Of a stretch of 27,080 nucleotides of DNA, positions 1 through 7,246 are shown one piece after another. Below the pieces are notes generated by a model that was not told the origin of the DNA, searched no databases, and worked only from the letters and a program-made list of their open reading frames with translations. Positions within the stretch are counted from its first letter, which is position 1, and each line of letters opens with the position of its first letter. A program made the position numbers and the translations under genes. Source of the stretch: UBA668 sp966112835 (GTDB lineage: Bacteria; Actinomycetota; Acidimicrobiia; Acidimicrobiales; Ilumatobacteraceae); NCBI GenBank assembly GCA_966112835.1, contig CBHWEI010000018.1, positions 1 through 27,080 on the forward strand. The letters are read 5' to 3'.

Positions 1-50
1 GCGCTTCCATGGCATGGAAGAGGTCAGGGGTTCAATTCCCCTCAGCTCCA
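1..50 (+). tRNA. tRNA-Ala (anticodon GGC), 5' end cut off by window edge
   Basis: The visible part holds the anticodon arm (stem CTTCC/GGAAG around loop ATGGCAT, anticodon GGC at 11-13), a five-base variable loop AGGTC, and a perfect T arm (AGGGG, loop TTCAATT, CCCCT at 26-42). The 3' acceptor strand CAGCTCC at 43-49 is followed by discriminator A at 50. The acceptor end and GGC anticodon fit tRNA-Ala. CCA is not encoded, since CGG follows the discriminator, so the CCA end must be added enzymatically. The D arm and 5' acceptor strand lie left of the window. Confidence 0.93.
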
Positions 51-56
51 CGGACC

Positions 57-84
57 AAGGCCCAGGTCAACAGACCTGGGCCTT
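57..84 (+). terminator. Rho-independent terminator of the tRNA gene
   Basis: A perfect 12-bp stem (AAGGCCCAGGTC, then GACCTGGGCCTT) encloses the loop AACA and runs into TTTCTCGTT. It starts seven bases after the end of the tRNA, where a terminator is expected. The T-run is short, as is common in GC-rich actinobacteria. Confidence 0.85.
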
Positions 85-114
85 TCTCGTTCTCGGTGGC
101 CTATCGTCGGAGAG

Positions 115-741
115 ATGCAGCCGCCCGCACGCCGCACCGTCGAGGTGTTCGTCGACCCTTCGTGTCCGTTCGCCTGGATCACCGAGCAGTGGCTCACCGC
201 AGTGGAACAGCTCGAGCTCATCGACCTGAAGGTCCGCCTGCTGAGCCTGTCCGTCGTGAACGACGGGCGCGACATCGACGACTGGTACCGCGGGTTCAAC
301 GACGCAGCCTGGGGGCCGGCCCGCGTGATGGCCGCCATCGAGTTGCAGGCCGGCAACACCGCCGCCCGCCGCTTCTACGCGGCGTACGGCCGCCACTTCC
401 ACGTCGAGCTCGACACGGCCGACGAGGCGGACCGGCTGGAAATGTCGCGAACGGCGCTGGAGCGCGCCGACCTGGCTGCGTCGTTCATCGATGCCGCCAC
501 TGACCACCAGCTGGACGAGGTGCTGCGGGCGTGGACGCGCGACGCGCTCGCGCCGGTCGGCCTGGATGTCGGCGTGCCGATCACGGTGATCGATGGCGTG
601 GCGTCGTCGGGCCCGGTGCTCGCGCGCATCCCGCGCGGCCAGGACGCGGTCGACATGCTCGAGGCCGTGGTGCTGCTATCGCGCCAGTCGAGCTTCGTGA
701 AGTTCGAACGACAACGGATCGGTTCCCTCGATGTCGGCTGA
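115..741 (+). CDS. DsbA-family, Rv2466c-like mycothiol-dependent reductase homologue with a single cysteine
   Basis: The 208-residue thioredoxin-fold protein resembles mycobacterial Rv2466c, a mycothiol-dependent nitroreductase, along its whole length. Matching landmarks are the N-terminal strand and active site (DPSCPFAW, Cys17), the segment WGPARV in the helical insert, the cis-proline region GVPITV, and GPVLARIPRG near the C-terminus. In the family the active site is CPWC. Here it is CPFA, so the resolving cysteine is replaced by Ala20, and Cys17 is the only cysteine in the protein. That allows mono-thiol chemistry with a mycothiol mixed disulfide but no intramolecular disulfide. The ATG at 115 is preceded by GGAG only two bases away, so the start is probable rather than certain. 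It overlaps the MFS gene by 11 nt, which suggests co-translation and perhaps a shared detoxification role (inference). Confidence 0.85.
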   Translation: MQPPARRTVEVFVDPSCPFAWITEQWLTAVEQLELIDLKVRLLSLSVVNDGRDIDDWYRGFNDAAWGPARVMAAIELQAGNTAARRFYAAYGRHFHVELDTADEADRLEMSRTALERADLAASFIDAATDHQLDEVLRAWTRDALAPVGLDVGVPITVIDGVASSGPVLARIPRGQDAVDMLEAVVLLSRQSSFVKFERQRIGSLDVG

Positions 742-1978
742 CGCCGCAGTCAAGGGCCCGCGCCGCCTGGCGGCCTTCGAGAACCGCAACTTCCGCCGAT
801 ACTTCATCGGCCAGACCGTGTCGAGCATCGGTTCGTGGTCGCAACAGCTCGCCGTCACCTGGCTGGTGCTCGAGCTCACCAACGACAGCGCCCAGTTGGG
901 CATCGCGATGGCGCTGCAGTTCCTGCCCATGCTCGTGCTGGGTGCACCGGCCGGCGTGCTGGCCGACCGCATCGACAACCGCCGACTGCTCGTGGCCACG
1001 TCCACCGTGTCGGGCCTGCTCGCCGCGTCGTTCGGTGTGGTGGTGGCGACCGACCACGTCACCATCTGGTGGATCTACGCACTCACGCTCTCGCTGGGCC
1101 TGGTGCTCGCTGTCGAGCGGCCGGCCATGCAGGCCATCCTGTTCCAGCTTGTGCGCCCCGAACTGCGCTCAAGCGCTGTGGCCACCAACGGCACCATCAA
1201 CTCGGTGTCGCGGCTCATCGGGCCGGCCATCGCCGGTGCGCTCATCGCCACGGTCGGCACCGCGGTGTGCTTCTTCGTGAACGCCGCCTCGTACCTGGTG
1301 GTCATCGCCGCGCTCGTCGGCCTGCGCGCTGCCGACCTGGTGGCACGGCCCCTGGCCGGCGCAGCGAAGGGCAAGTTGGCCGAAGGGTTCCGCTACGTGC
1401 GCAGCCATCGCGACGTCGGGCGACCCTTGCTGGTGATGGCCGTCGTCGGGACCATCGGCTTCAACTTCGGCACCACCATCCCCTCCATCGTGCGGTTCGA
1501 GTACCTGGGCGGTGCCGGTGCGGTGGGCGCGGCCATGAGCGTCAGCGCCATCGGGTCGATCATCGGCGGCGTCTACATCGCCGGCGTCACGGTGCACCCG
1601 CAGCGCACGCTGGCGGTGTCGTTGGCCGGCTTCGCCGTCACGTTCTTCGCCATCGCGGTGGCGCCGGTCTACTGGTCGTTCGTGCTCCTCAGCGTGGCGC
1701 TCGGGTTCGCCTCGGCCTCGTTCCAGTCGGTGAACAGCGTCATCCTGCAGCAGGCCACCGAGCCCGCCATGCTGGGTCGGGTGATGGCCCTGCAGCAGAT
1801 GGCCTGGTTCGGCTCGACGCCCATCGGCGCGTTGCTGATGGGGTGGGTCATCGAGATCTCGTCGGCGCGCATCCCGTTCGTACTGGGCGGCCTGTCCGCG
1901 CTGGTGTGCGCGGTGGCCGTCGCCGTGGAGCATCACCCGGCCGCAGCGGTCGGCGCCGCGGCGTCAGCCGATCACTGA
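731..1978 (+). CDS. MFS transporter (EntS/MFS_3-like exporter)
   Basis: The 415-residue protein is polytopic, with about 12 hydrophobic segments. It has the family loop between helices 2 and 3 (GVLADRIDNRRLL) and a second-half repeat with a long central loop near residues 200-225. The N-terminus (FENRNFRRYFIGQTVSSIGSWSQ) is typical of the MFS_3 / enterobactin-exporter-like group, which pumps siderophores, drugs or other small molecules outward by proton antiport. The substrate cannot be read from the sequence. The start ATG lies inside the end of the upstream gene (11-nt overlap), so the two are probably translated together. The 3' end overlaps the convergent SDR gene by 7 bp. Confidence 0.9.
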   Translation: MSADAAVKGPRRLAAFENRNFRRYFIGQTVSSIGSWSQQLAVTWLVLELTNDSAQLGIAMALQFLPMLVLGAPAGVLADRIDNRRLLVATSTVSGLLAASFGVVVATDHVTIWWIYALTLSLGLVLAVERPAMQAILFQLVRPELRSSAVATNGTINSVSRLIGPAIAGALIATVGTAVCFFVNAASYLVVIAALVGLRAADLVARPLAGAAKGKLAEGFRYVRSHRDVGRPLLVMAVVGTIGFNFGTTIPSIVRFEYLGGAGAVGAAMSVSAIGSIIGGVYIAGVTVHPQRTLAVSLAGFAVTFFAIAVAPVYWSFVLLSVALGFASASFQSVNSVILQQATEPAMLGRVMALQQMAWFGSTPIGALLMGWVIEISSARIPFVLGGLSALVCAVAVAVEHHPAAAVGAAASADH

Positions 1979-2766
1979 GCGGTCCAGCCGCCGTCGACCG
2001 GCAGCACCACACCGTTCACCAGCGCGCCCGCGTCGGACGCCAGGTAGATGACCGCACCGGCGACGTCGGCGATGCTGCCCACCCGGCCGATGGGGATGCG
2101 GTCGAGCACACCCTGCAGGTACACGGGGTCGTCGAGCCGCTCGGCGGTGCCGGGCGTGTGGATGAACGTGGGCGCGACGGCGTTGACCGTGACGCCCAGC
2201 GAGCCCCACTCGAGCGCGAGGACGCGCACGAACTGGTTCACCGCGCCTTTCGACGCGCAGTACACCGCATGGTCGCGGATGCCGACGAGCGACGCCTGCG
2301 AACTGATCGCGACGATGCGGCCCGACCCCTGGGCCAGCATCACCCGACCGGCAGCCTGCGCCGTGAAGAACAGGCCCTTCGCGTTGACGTCCATCATCTC
2401 GTCCCAGTCGGTCTCGGTGACATCGACGGCGGGGTGGTTGGCCCCCAGGCCGGCATTGGCGACCAGCACGTCGAGCCGGCCGTGCTGTTCGACCGCTTCG
2501 TCGACCGCGCGGCGGATGGAGCCGACGTCACCGACATCGAGCGCGTGCGCGGACGCCGCACCGCCCGCGGCGACCACGGCGTCGGCCACGGTGCGGGCGT
2601 CGTCGAGCGAACGGGCCGTCACGGCGACCGTGGCGCCGGCGGCTGCGAGCGCGTCGACCAGTCCGCGGCCGATGCCACGGCTCGCGCCGGTGACCAACGC
2701 GATGCGTCCCGTGAGTTGGAAGGAGGGGAGATGGTTCGGCGTGTCGATGCGGCGAACGCTAGTCAC
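1972..2766 (-). CDS. SDR-family NAD(P)-dependent oxidoreductase
   Basis: This 264-residue classical short-chain dehydrogenase carries the cofactor motif TGASRGIG at 26-33, NAG at 104-106, catalytic Ser155/156, and Tyr169-x3-Lys173 (YCASK). The C-terminal PVDGGW end is typical of the family. Its size and motifs resemble 3-oxoacyl-ACP-reductase/glucose-dehydrogenase-type SDRs, and the substrate is unknown. The start is taken as the GTG at 2766, because it overlaps the TGA of the upstream peptidase (GTGA). The frame stays open far upstream, but that extension is a shadow of the peptidase gene. The product of an M13 peptidase-SDR pair would be made by translational coupling. Why they are paired is not evident. 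Confidence 0.9.
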   Translation of the reverse strand: MTSVRRIDTPNHLPSFQLTGRIALVTGASRGIGRGLVDALAAAGATVAVTARSLDDARTVADAVVAAGGAASAHALDVGDVGSIRRAVDEAVEQHGRLDVLVANAGLGANHPAVDVTETDWDEMMDVNAKGLFFTAQAAGRVMLAQGSGRIVAISSQASLVGIRDHAVYCASKGAVNQFVRVLALEWGSLGVTVNAVAPTFIHTPGTAERLDDPVYLQGVLDRIPIGRVGSIADVAGAVIYLASDAGALVNGVVLPVDGGWTAQ

Positions 2767-4700
2767 CAGATCTCGATGCGCTCGGCCCTCGGCCGCAGCA
2801 CCGGCGCGTCGTCGGCCAGGCCGAACGCGTCCTGGAAGCCGTCGAGGTTCGACATGGGCCCGAGCACGCGCAGGTGCCGCGGGCTGTGCGGATCGATCTG
2901 GGCGAGCGTGCGGGCGCGCTCGACGCTGACGTTGCCGCGCCAAATGCGCGCATTGGCCAGGAAGAACCGCTGCGCCTGGGTGAGGCCGTCGATGCGCGGT
3001 GCGTCGCCGCTGCGCCGCTCGAGCGCCCGGTACGCGAGGGCGAGACCGCCGAGGTCGGCGATGTTCTCGCCCAGCGTCAGCCGGCCGTTCACGTGCACGT
3101 CGTCGATGGCCACGTAGCCGTCGAACTGGCTCACCAGCCGCGCCGTCAGTTCGTTGAAATGCGCCTCGTCGTCGTCGGTCCACCAGTCGCGGAACGCGCC
3201 CTTCTCGTCGAAGCGGCGCCCCTGGTCGTCGAACCCGTGCGAGATCTCGTGGGCGATCACCGTGCCGATGCCACCGAAGTTCAGTGCATCGTCCGCTTCG
3301 GCGTCGAACATGGGCGGCTGCAGGATGCCGGCCGGGAACACGATCTCGTTGCGAGTGGGGTGGTAGTACGCGTTCACCACGTGGGGCGGCATCTCCCACT
3401 CGGTCTGGTCGACCGGCTCGTCGAGCTTGCGGATCATGGTGGCCAACTCGAACCGTGCGGCGTTGATGCGGTTGGCCGCATACGAGTCGCGGCGCACCTG
3501 CAGGCCCGACCAGTCGCGCCACCTGTCGGGGTAGCCGATCTTGACGCGGATGGCCTGCAGCTTCGTCAGCCCCTGGGCTCGGGTCGCCTCGCTCATCCAC
3601 GGCCGGGTCTCGAGCGAGCGGCGCATCTCGTCGACGATGGCTGCGACCATCTCGAGTGCTCGCTCCTTCGCCGCCGGTGAGAAGGTCGCCTCGACGAACC
3701 GCTGCGACAGCGCCTCGCCCATGTCGGCCGTGAGCGCGTCGAGGACCCGCTTGGACCGCTCGTGCTGCGACTGCTGGCCGTTGATGCGGCGCCCGTAGAA
3801 CTGGAACTCCTCCAGCTCGAACGCCTCCGGTAGCGCTGACGCGACGGCGTGCACGGTGTGGAAGCGGAGGTAGGCGCGCAGCGCTGCCGGCTCGGACCCC
3901 ACGATGACCGCGTGCAGGTCGGCGAAGTACTCCGGGTGCTGCACGTTCACCGTGGCCACCCCGCCCGCGCCGACGGCCTGCAGGTAGCCGGGGAGGTCGA
4001 GTGCGGGCGCCAGATCGGCCAGTTCGGCCACGGTGTGGCGGTTCAGGATGCGGCCCGGGTCGCGACGTTCCTCGGCGCGCAGTTGCCGCGCCGCGAGCGC
4101 CGTCTCGAGCTGCAGCACCGCCGTGGCGTCGGCGGCAGCGGTCGGAGCGTCGGCTCCCAGGTTGCGCAACTGCGCGGCGATGTGGTCGACGTAGGCGGCA
4201 CGCAAGGCCACCGCGGCGTCGCTGGTGTCGTCGTAGGCATCGCGGTCGGGCAGACCGAGGCCCGTCTCGGCGAGCCACAGCAGGTGCCGCGTCGAGTCGT
4301 CGTGGTCGACCGTGACCGCCCACCCGAAGAACGCGTCGATGCCCCAGCCGTGCAGCGTCGGCAGGAAGGTCAGCACGGCCTGATGGTCGTGCAGTCGGTC
4401 GATCGCGTCGAGCAGGGGAGCGACGGCCGTGACGCCGGCAGCCTGGATGGCATCGACGTCCATGCCCGCGGCGAAGTGATCGCCGAGCATGCGGTCCAGG
4501 TCGGTGACGGGGTTCGTCGCGGCCGCGTTGAGCAGGTCGCGGATGACGGCGTCGTTGCCGAAGGAGAGCTCCTCGAACGAGCCCCACGAGCCGTAACCAG
4601 CCGGGATGGGGTTGGTGTCGAGCCAACCGCCGTTGGCGTACCGGTAGAAGTCGACGCCCGGATGGATCGAGTCGTCGCGGTCTGCAGCGTGCAGGCTCAA
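2763..4700 (-). CDS. M13-family zinc metallopeptidase (neprilysin/PepO-like)
   Basis: The 645-residue protein has the full M13 layout. The N-terminal M13_N lobe begins with the typical DDSIHPGVDFYRYANGGW segment. The catalytic lobe has NAYY at 443-446 (substrate binding), HEISH at 484-488 (two zinc histidines and catalytic Glu485), and ENIAD at 545-549 (third zinc ligand Glu545). There is no signal peptide or N-terminal membrane anchor, so it should be a soluble, probably cytoplasmic oligopeptidase like bacterial PepO, unlike membrane-bound neprilysin. The start is a TTG at 4700, supported by GAGGAG at 4708-4713 with seven bases of spacing. The stop overlaps the SDR start. A 68-bp gap separates it from the lipoprotein gene upstream. 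Confidence 0.93.
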   Translation of the reverse strand: MSLHAADRDDSIHPGVDFYRYANGGWLDTNPIPAGYGSWGSFEELSFGNDAVIRDLLNAAATNPVTDLDRMLGDHFAAGMDVDAIQAAGVTAVAPLLDAIDRLHDHQAVLTFLPTLHGWGIDAFFGWAVTVDHDDSTRHLLWLAETGLGLPDRDAYDDTSDAAVALRAAYVDHIAAQLRNLGADAPTAAADATAVLQLETALAARQLRAEERRDPGRILNRHTVAELADLAPALDLPGYLQAVGAGGVATVNVQHPEYFADLHAVIVGSEPAALRAYLRFHTVHAVASALPEAFELEEFQFYGRRINGQQSQHERSKRVLDALTADMGEALSQRFVEATFSPAAKERALEMVAAIVDEMRRSLETRPWMSEATRAQGLTKLQAIRVKIGYPDRWRDWSGLQVRRDSYAANRINAARFELATMIRKLDEPVDQTEWEMPPHVVNAYYHPTRNEIVFPAGILQPPMFDAEADDALNFGGIGTVIAHEISHGFDDQGRRFDEKGAFRDWWTDDDEAHFNELTARLVSQFDGYVAIDDVHVNGRLTLGENIADLGGLALAYRALERRSGDAPRIDGLTQAQRFFLANARIWRGNVSVERARTLAQIDPHSPRHLRVLGPMSNLDGFQDAFGLADDAPVLRPRAERIEIW

Positions 4701-4768
4701 AGGGTGGCTCCTCAGGTGAACACTTCCCGGCGAACCTACCCGGCGGACGATGCTTGTGGTCGCAACCC

Positions 4769-5242
4769 TCAGCTCACGACGATGACCAGCAGCACCTGTT
4801 CGGTGTCGTGGCTCTCCAGGTCGAAGCTGCCCGCCTGGTCGGCGACGAACTGGATCTTGCCGGTGGCGCCCTTGGCGGCCGCGACCTCGACGTCGTAGCC
4901 GTGCAGGTGGTACTCCTGGTCGGCGTTCGGGTCGGTGACCTCGACGGTCACGTCGGTGCCCTTGGGGACGCTGACCACGCGGGTGCCTCCGCTGGTGGTG
5001 AAGTCGTCGGTGCCGACCGTGACGGTGATGGTGGTCTTGCCGTCGGCCACGTCGGCCGGCGTCGCCGCTGCGTTGGTGACGGTCGGCGCCTCTTCCTCGC
5101 CCGCGGTGGTCTCTGCGCCGCCCGCGACCGTGGTGGGGGTGGTGTCGGCCGAGCCCTTCGAATCGGAACCGCAGGCGGCGAGGCCCAGCGAGGCGACGAC
5201 GAGGCTGGCGGCGAGGCCGCGACGAATGGAGGAGTGGCGCAT
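4769..5242 (-). CDS. Lipoprotein with a cupredoxin-like domain
   Basis: The 157-residue protein has a lipoprotein signal peptide: basic start, hydrophobic stretch, lipobox LAAC with Cys24. A Ser/Thr/Glu-rich linker spans residues about 25-65, followed by one small beta domain. That domain ends in the pattern EYHLHGYD (His112, His114) and FDLESHD (His145), seen in actinobacterial EfeO/cupredoxin-like proteins. The usual type-1 copper Cys and Met ligands are absent: a Glu sits where Cys is expected and no Met follows. Blue-copper electron transfer is therefore unlikely, and metal binding through the histidines is only possible. The ATG at 5242 is supported by AAGGA eight bases upstream. In its 5' region an inverted repeat (CCGACG at 5269-5274, CGTCGG at 5282-5287) could fold in the mRNA. 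It would sit on the outer face of the membrane. Confidence 0.85.
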   Translation of the reverse strand: MRHSSIRRGLAASLVVASLGLAACGSDSKGSADTTPTTVAGGAETTAGEEEAPTVTNAAATPADVADGKTTITVTVGTDDFTTSGGTRVVSVPKGTDVTVEVTDPNADQEYHLHGYDVEVAAAKGATGKIQFVADQAGSFDLESHDTEQVLLVIVVS

Positions 5243-5379
5243 GTGAACGTTCCTTGTGCTTCGGGTGACCGACGTCCGGAGCGTCGGGTGTTCACAGGTG
5301 GTCGCTCGACACGGCCGGGAAGTTCCCGCCGCAACGAGCTTTCTTTCGGCCGGCCGGTCGCCGCGGACCCGGTCGCCCG

Positions 5380-6531
5380 TCAGCCGCGCAGTCGGCGGGC
5401 GACGTGGCGGTCGAAGTCGTACACGTTCTGCTCGTAGGTGCTGAACGGGCCACGTTCGAACTGCGGCCCGTCGGCCGCACGGCGAATGCTCTCGACCACC
5501 GGCTGGTCCTCGGCGTTCACCCTGGTGAGCAGGTCCAGCAGCGACGCCACGTACCGATCGGGGTCGTCCTGCGCGGCCAGCACATCGGGGGCGACGGACA
5601 CGTCCCAGCGGATGCGCACCCGACCTGTGCCGACCGGGCTGATCTGCAGGTACCACAGCGAATCGGGCTGCACCTGCATGACGTGGGTGGGGAACACCGC
5701 GGCCAGCACCACCGCCCGGCGCCAATCGCCCTGCAGCGCCTGGTTGTCGGGATGCGCCATCTCGTCGCGATCGAGCGCCACATGATGCGCCCACGCATCG
5801 GTGCCCGGGTACATCGTCGTGTTGGTGGGGCTGTCGCTGGTGGCGCCGAACGTGGCCCGGTGCACCTTGAACACGTGGTACGTGTCCATGAAGTTCTCGA
5901 CGAGGAGCTTCCAGTTCGTCGACCACACGTCGACCTGCTGATGCACCGGCACGTAGTCGGCCAGGTGGAACCGCTCGAGCACGTCGCCGAGCCCCTGCAG
6001 CCGGGGCGCGAGCGGCTCGGCGTGGGCCGAAGCGTTCACATAGACGAAGCCCTGCCAGACCTCCAGCGCCAGCGCACCCAACCGGTGCTGCGTGGGGTCG
6101 AACGCGACGTCGTCGCGCTGCATGTACGGCGCGCCCACCAGTTGGCCGTCGAGCCGGTACACCCAGGCGTGGTACGGGCAGGTGAGCCGCGCCTCGTTGC
6201 CGCAGCCGGCCACCAGTTGAGCACCACGGTGGATGCACACGTTGTCGAACGCGCGCAGCACGCCGTCGTCGCCGCGCGCCACCAGCACCGAGCGTGTGCC
6301 CACGGAGCCGTCGTCGTGCAGGAGAGGCAACTCGTCCACCAGATGGTCGCCGTTGCGAGGTAGATCGGCCGTGCGGCCCACGCAGTGCCATGCGGGTGCC
6401 AGCACGGTGCGCAGTTCTTCGCGCAGCACGTCGTCCGAGCGGTACGCCTCCAGCGGCAGCATGCGCGCGTCGGCGAATGATCCGTCGGCGACTCGGGCGC
6501 ACTCGGCCCGCAGGCGGTCAGACAGGCTCAT
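5380..6531 (-). CDS. Rieske non-haem iron oxygenase, alpha subunit
   Basis: The 383-residue protein has both centres of ring-hydroxylating/demethylating oxygenases. The Rieske [2Fe-2S] site is Cys99-x-His101 with Cys118-x2-His121. The mononuclear iron site lies in ENFMDTYHVFKVH (Asp216 bridging, His219, His224), with a likely acidic ligand in NAEDQ near 339-343. It acts with a separate reductase on an aromatic, quaternary-amine or other small substrate, and no reductase gene lies beside it. The ATG at 6531 is 14 nt inside the end of the upstream gene, with GGGAG upstream as ribosome binding site. It is the last gene of a three-gene operon with an uncharacterised protein and a class V aminotransferase. 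The substrate is unknown. Confidence 0.92.
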   Translation of the reverse strand: MSLSDRLRAECARVADGSFADARMLPLEAYRSDDVLREELRTVLAPAWHCVGRTADLPRNGDHLVDELPLLHDDGSVGTRSVLVARGDDGVLRAFDNVCIHRGAQLVAGCGNEARLTCPYHAWVYRLDGQLVGAPYMQRDDVAFDPTQHRLGALALEVWQGFVYVNASAHAEPLAPRLQGLGDVLERFHLADYVPVHQQVDVWSTNWKLLVENFMDTYHVFKVHRATFGATSDSPTNTTMYPGTDAWAHHVALDRDEMAHPDNQALQGDWRRAVVLAAVFPTHVMQVQPDSLWYLQISPVGTGRVRIRWDVSVAPDVLAAQDDPDRYVASLLDLLTRVNAEDQPVVESIRRAADGPQFERGPFSTYEQNVYDFDRHVARRLRG

Positions 6532-7246
6532 CGAGCAGGGCTCCCTCTCGCCACGGCAGCGTCGAGTGTTCGACACGGAGCCGACCGTCGGGCGTGCGTC
6601 GTGCCACGGAGAACTCGCAGTCCAGATCAGCGGCCCGCAGGGGCTGGCCCGGCTGTACGGTGGTGACACGGTCGCGCACGAGGACCGCAATGGGCCCGGC
6701 CGTGAACCACTCCCGGCCGCCACCCAGGTGAGCATGCGACAGGTGCTCGCGCGAGCCGGGCACCAGATGCCACTCCTCCACATACGCGCCACTGGGCGCC
6801 CGCTCGATCATGGTGGTGCCGTCGGCGCTCACCTCCAGCAGCCCGGGCTCCGGGAACGTGCACTCGGGCTGGAAGTTCACACCGTGACCGTAGGTGAACC
6901 ACTGCGCGGTGCAGCGCCCGTTGCCGGCGTCGTCGACACCGACGTCGGTGACGCCGGTGAACCCGGTGCTGGCGTTCGCCGAGGCCAGCGCGGCGAGTTG
7001 GTCGGGGGAGCAGTGCTCGACGTGGTCGACGCGATCGACCGGGGGCCGGCCCGCGGCGATGCGGACGTCGACCATGCGCTCGGGTGTCTGCAACCACATG
7101 ACCATGTCGGTGTCGTTCACGGTGCCGTCGGCGAAGCGGATCCACGCCCGCTGCCAGCACCCGAGCAGCCACGGCGGCACGGTGGCGACGAACCGCGAAG
7201 TCGTGCCGTCGGGCTCGTCGGCCGGCGTCGTGGTGGCGGGCGTCAT
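6518..7246 (-). CDS. Uncharacterised protein between aminotransferase and Rieske oxygenase
   Basis: The 242-residue soluble protein has no signal peptide or membrane segment, and I do not recognise its family by name. It opens with a motif-like block VPPWLLGCWQR near 23-33, then WLQTPERMVDVRI at 51-63 and a long series of alternating strands (for example TAQWFTYGHGVNFQPE and YVEEWHLVPG). That pattern suggests an all-beta, possibly lipocalin/calycin-like fold (inference). The start ATG at 7246 overlaps the TGA of the upstream aminotransferase (ATGA), and its own stop overlaps the Rieske gene by 14 nt. It is therefore translated as the middle member of a coupled set. A role in binding the substrate or product of the two enzymes is a reasonable guess, not shown by sequence. 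Confidence 0.85.
   Translation of the reverse strand: MTPATTTPADEPDGTTSRFVATVPPWLLGCWQRAWIRFADGTVNDTDMVMWLQTPERMVDVRIAAGRPPVDRVDHVEHCSPDQLAALASANASTGFTGVTDVGVDDAGNGRCTAQWFTYGHGVNFQPECTFPEPGLLEVSADGTTMIERAPSGAYVEEWHLVPGSREHLSHAHLGGGREWFTAGPIAVLVRDRVTTVQPGQPLRAADLDCEFSVARRTPDGRLRVEHSTLPWREGALLDEPV

Noticed and set aside
1..50. tRNA 3' end as integration site of a genomic island
   Set aside because: No integrase, no repeat of the tRNA 3' end and no mobile genes follow. The neighbouring genes look chromosomal.
1972..4626. 884-residue reading frame on the - strand
   Set aside because: Only its last 264 codons encode the SDR. The rest is an alternative frame of the M13 peptidase with low-complexity Arg/Ala-rich translation.
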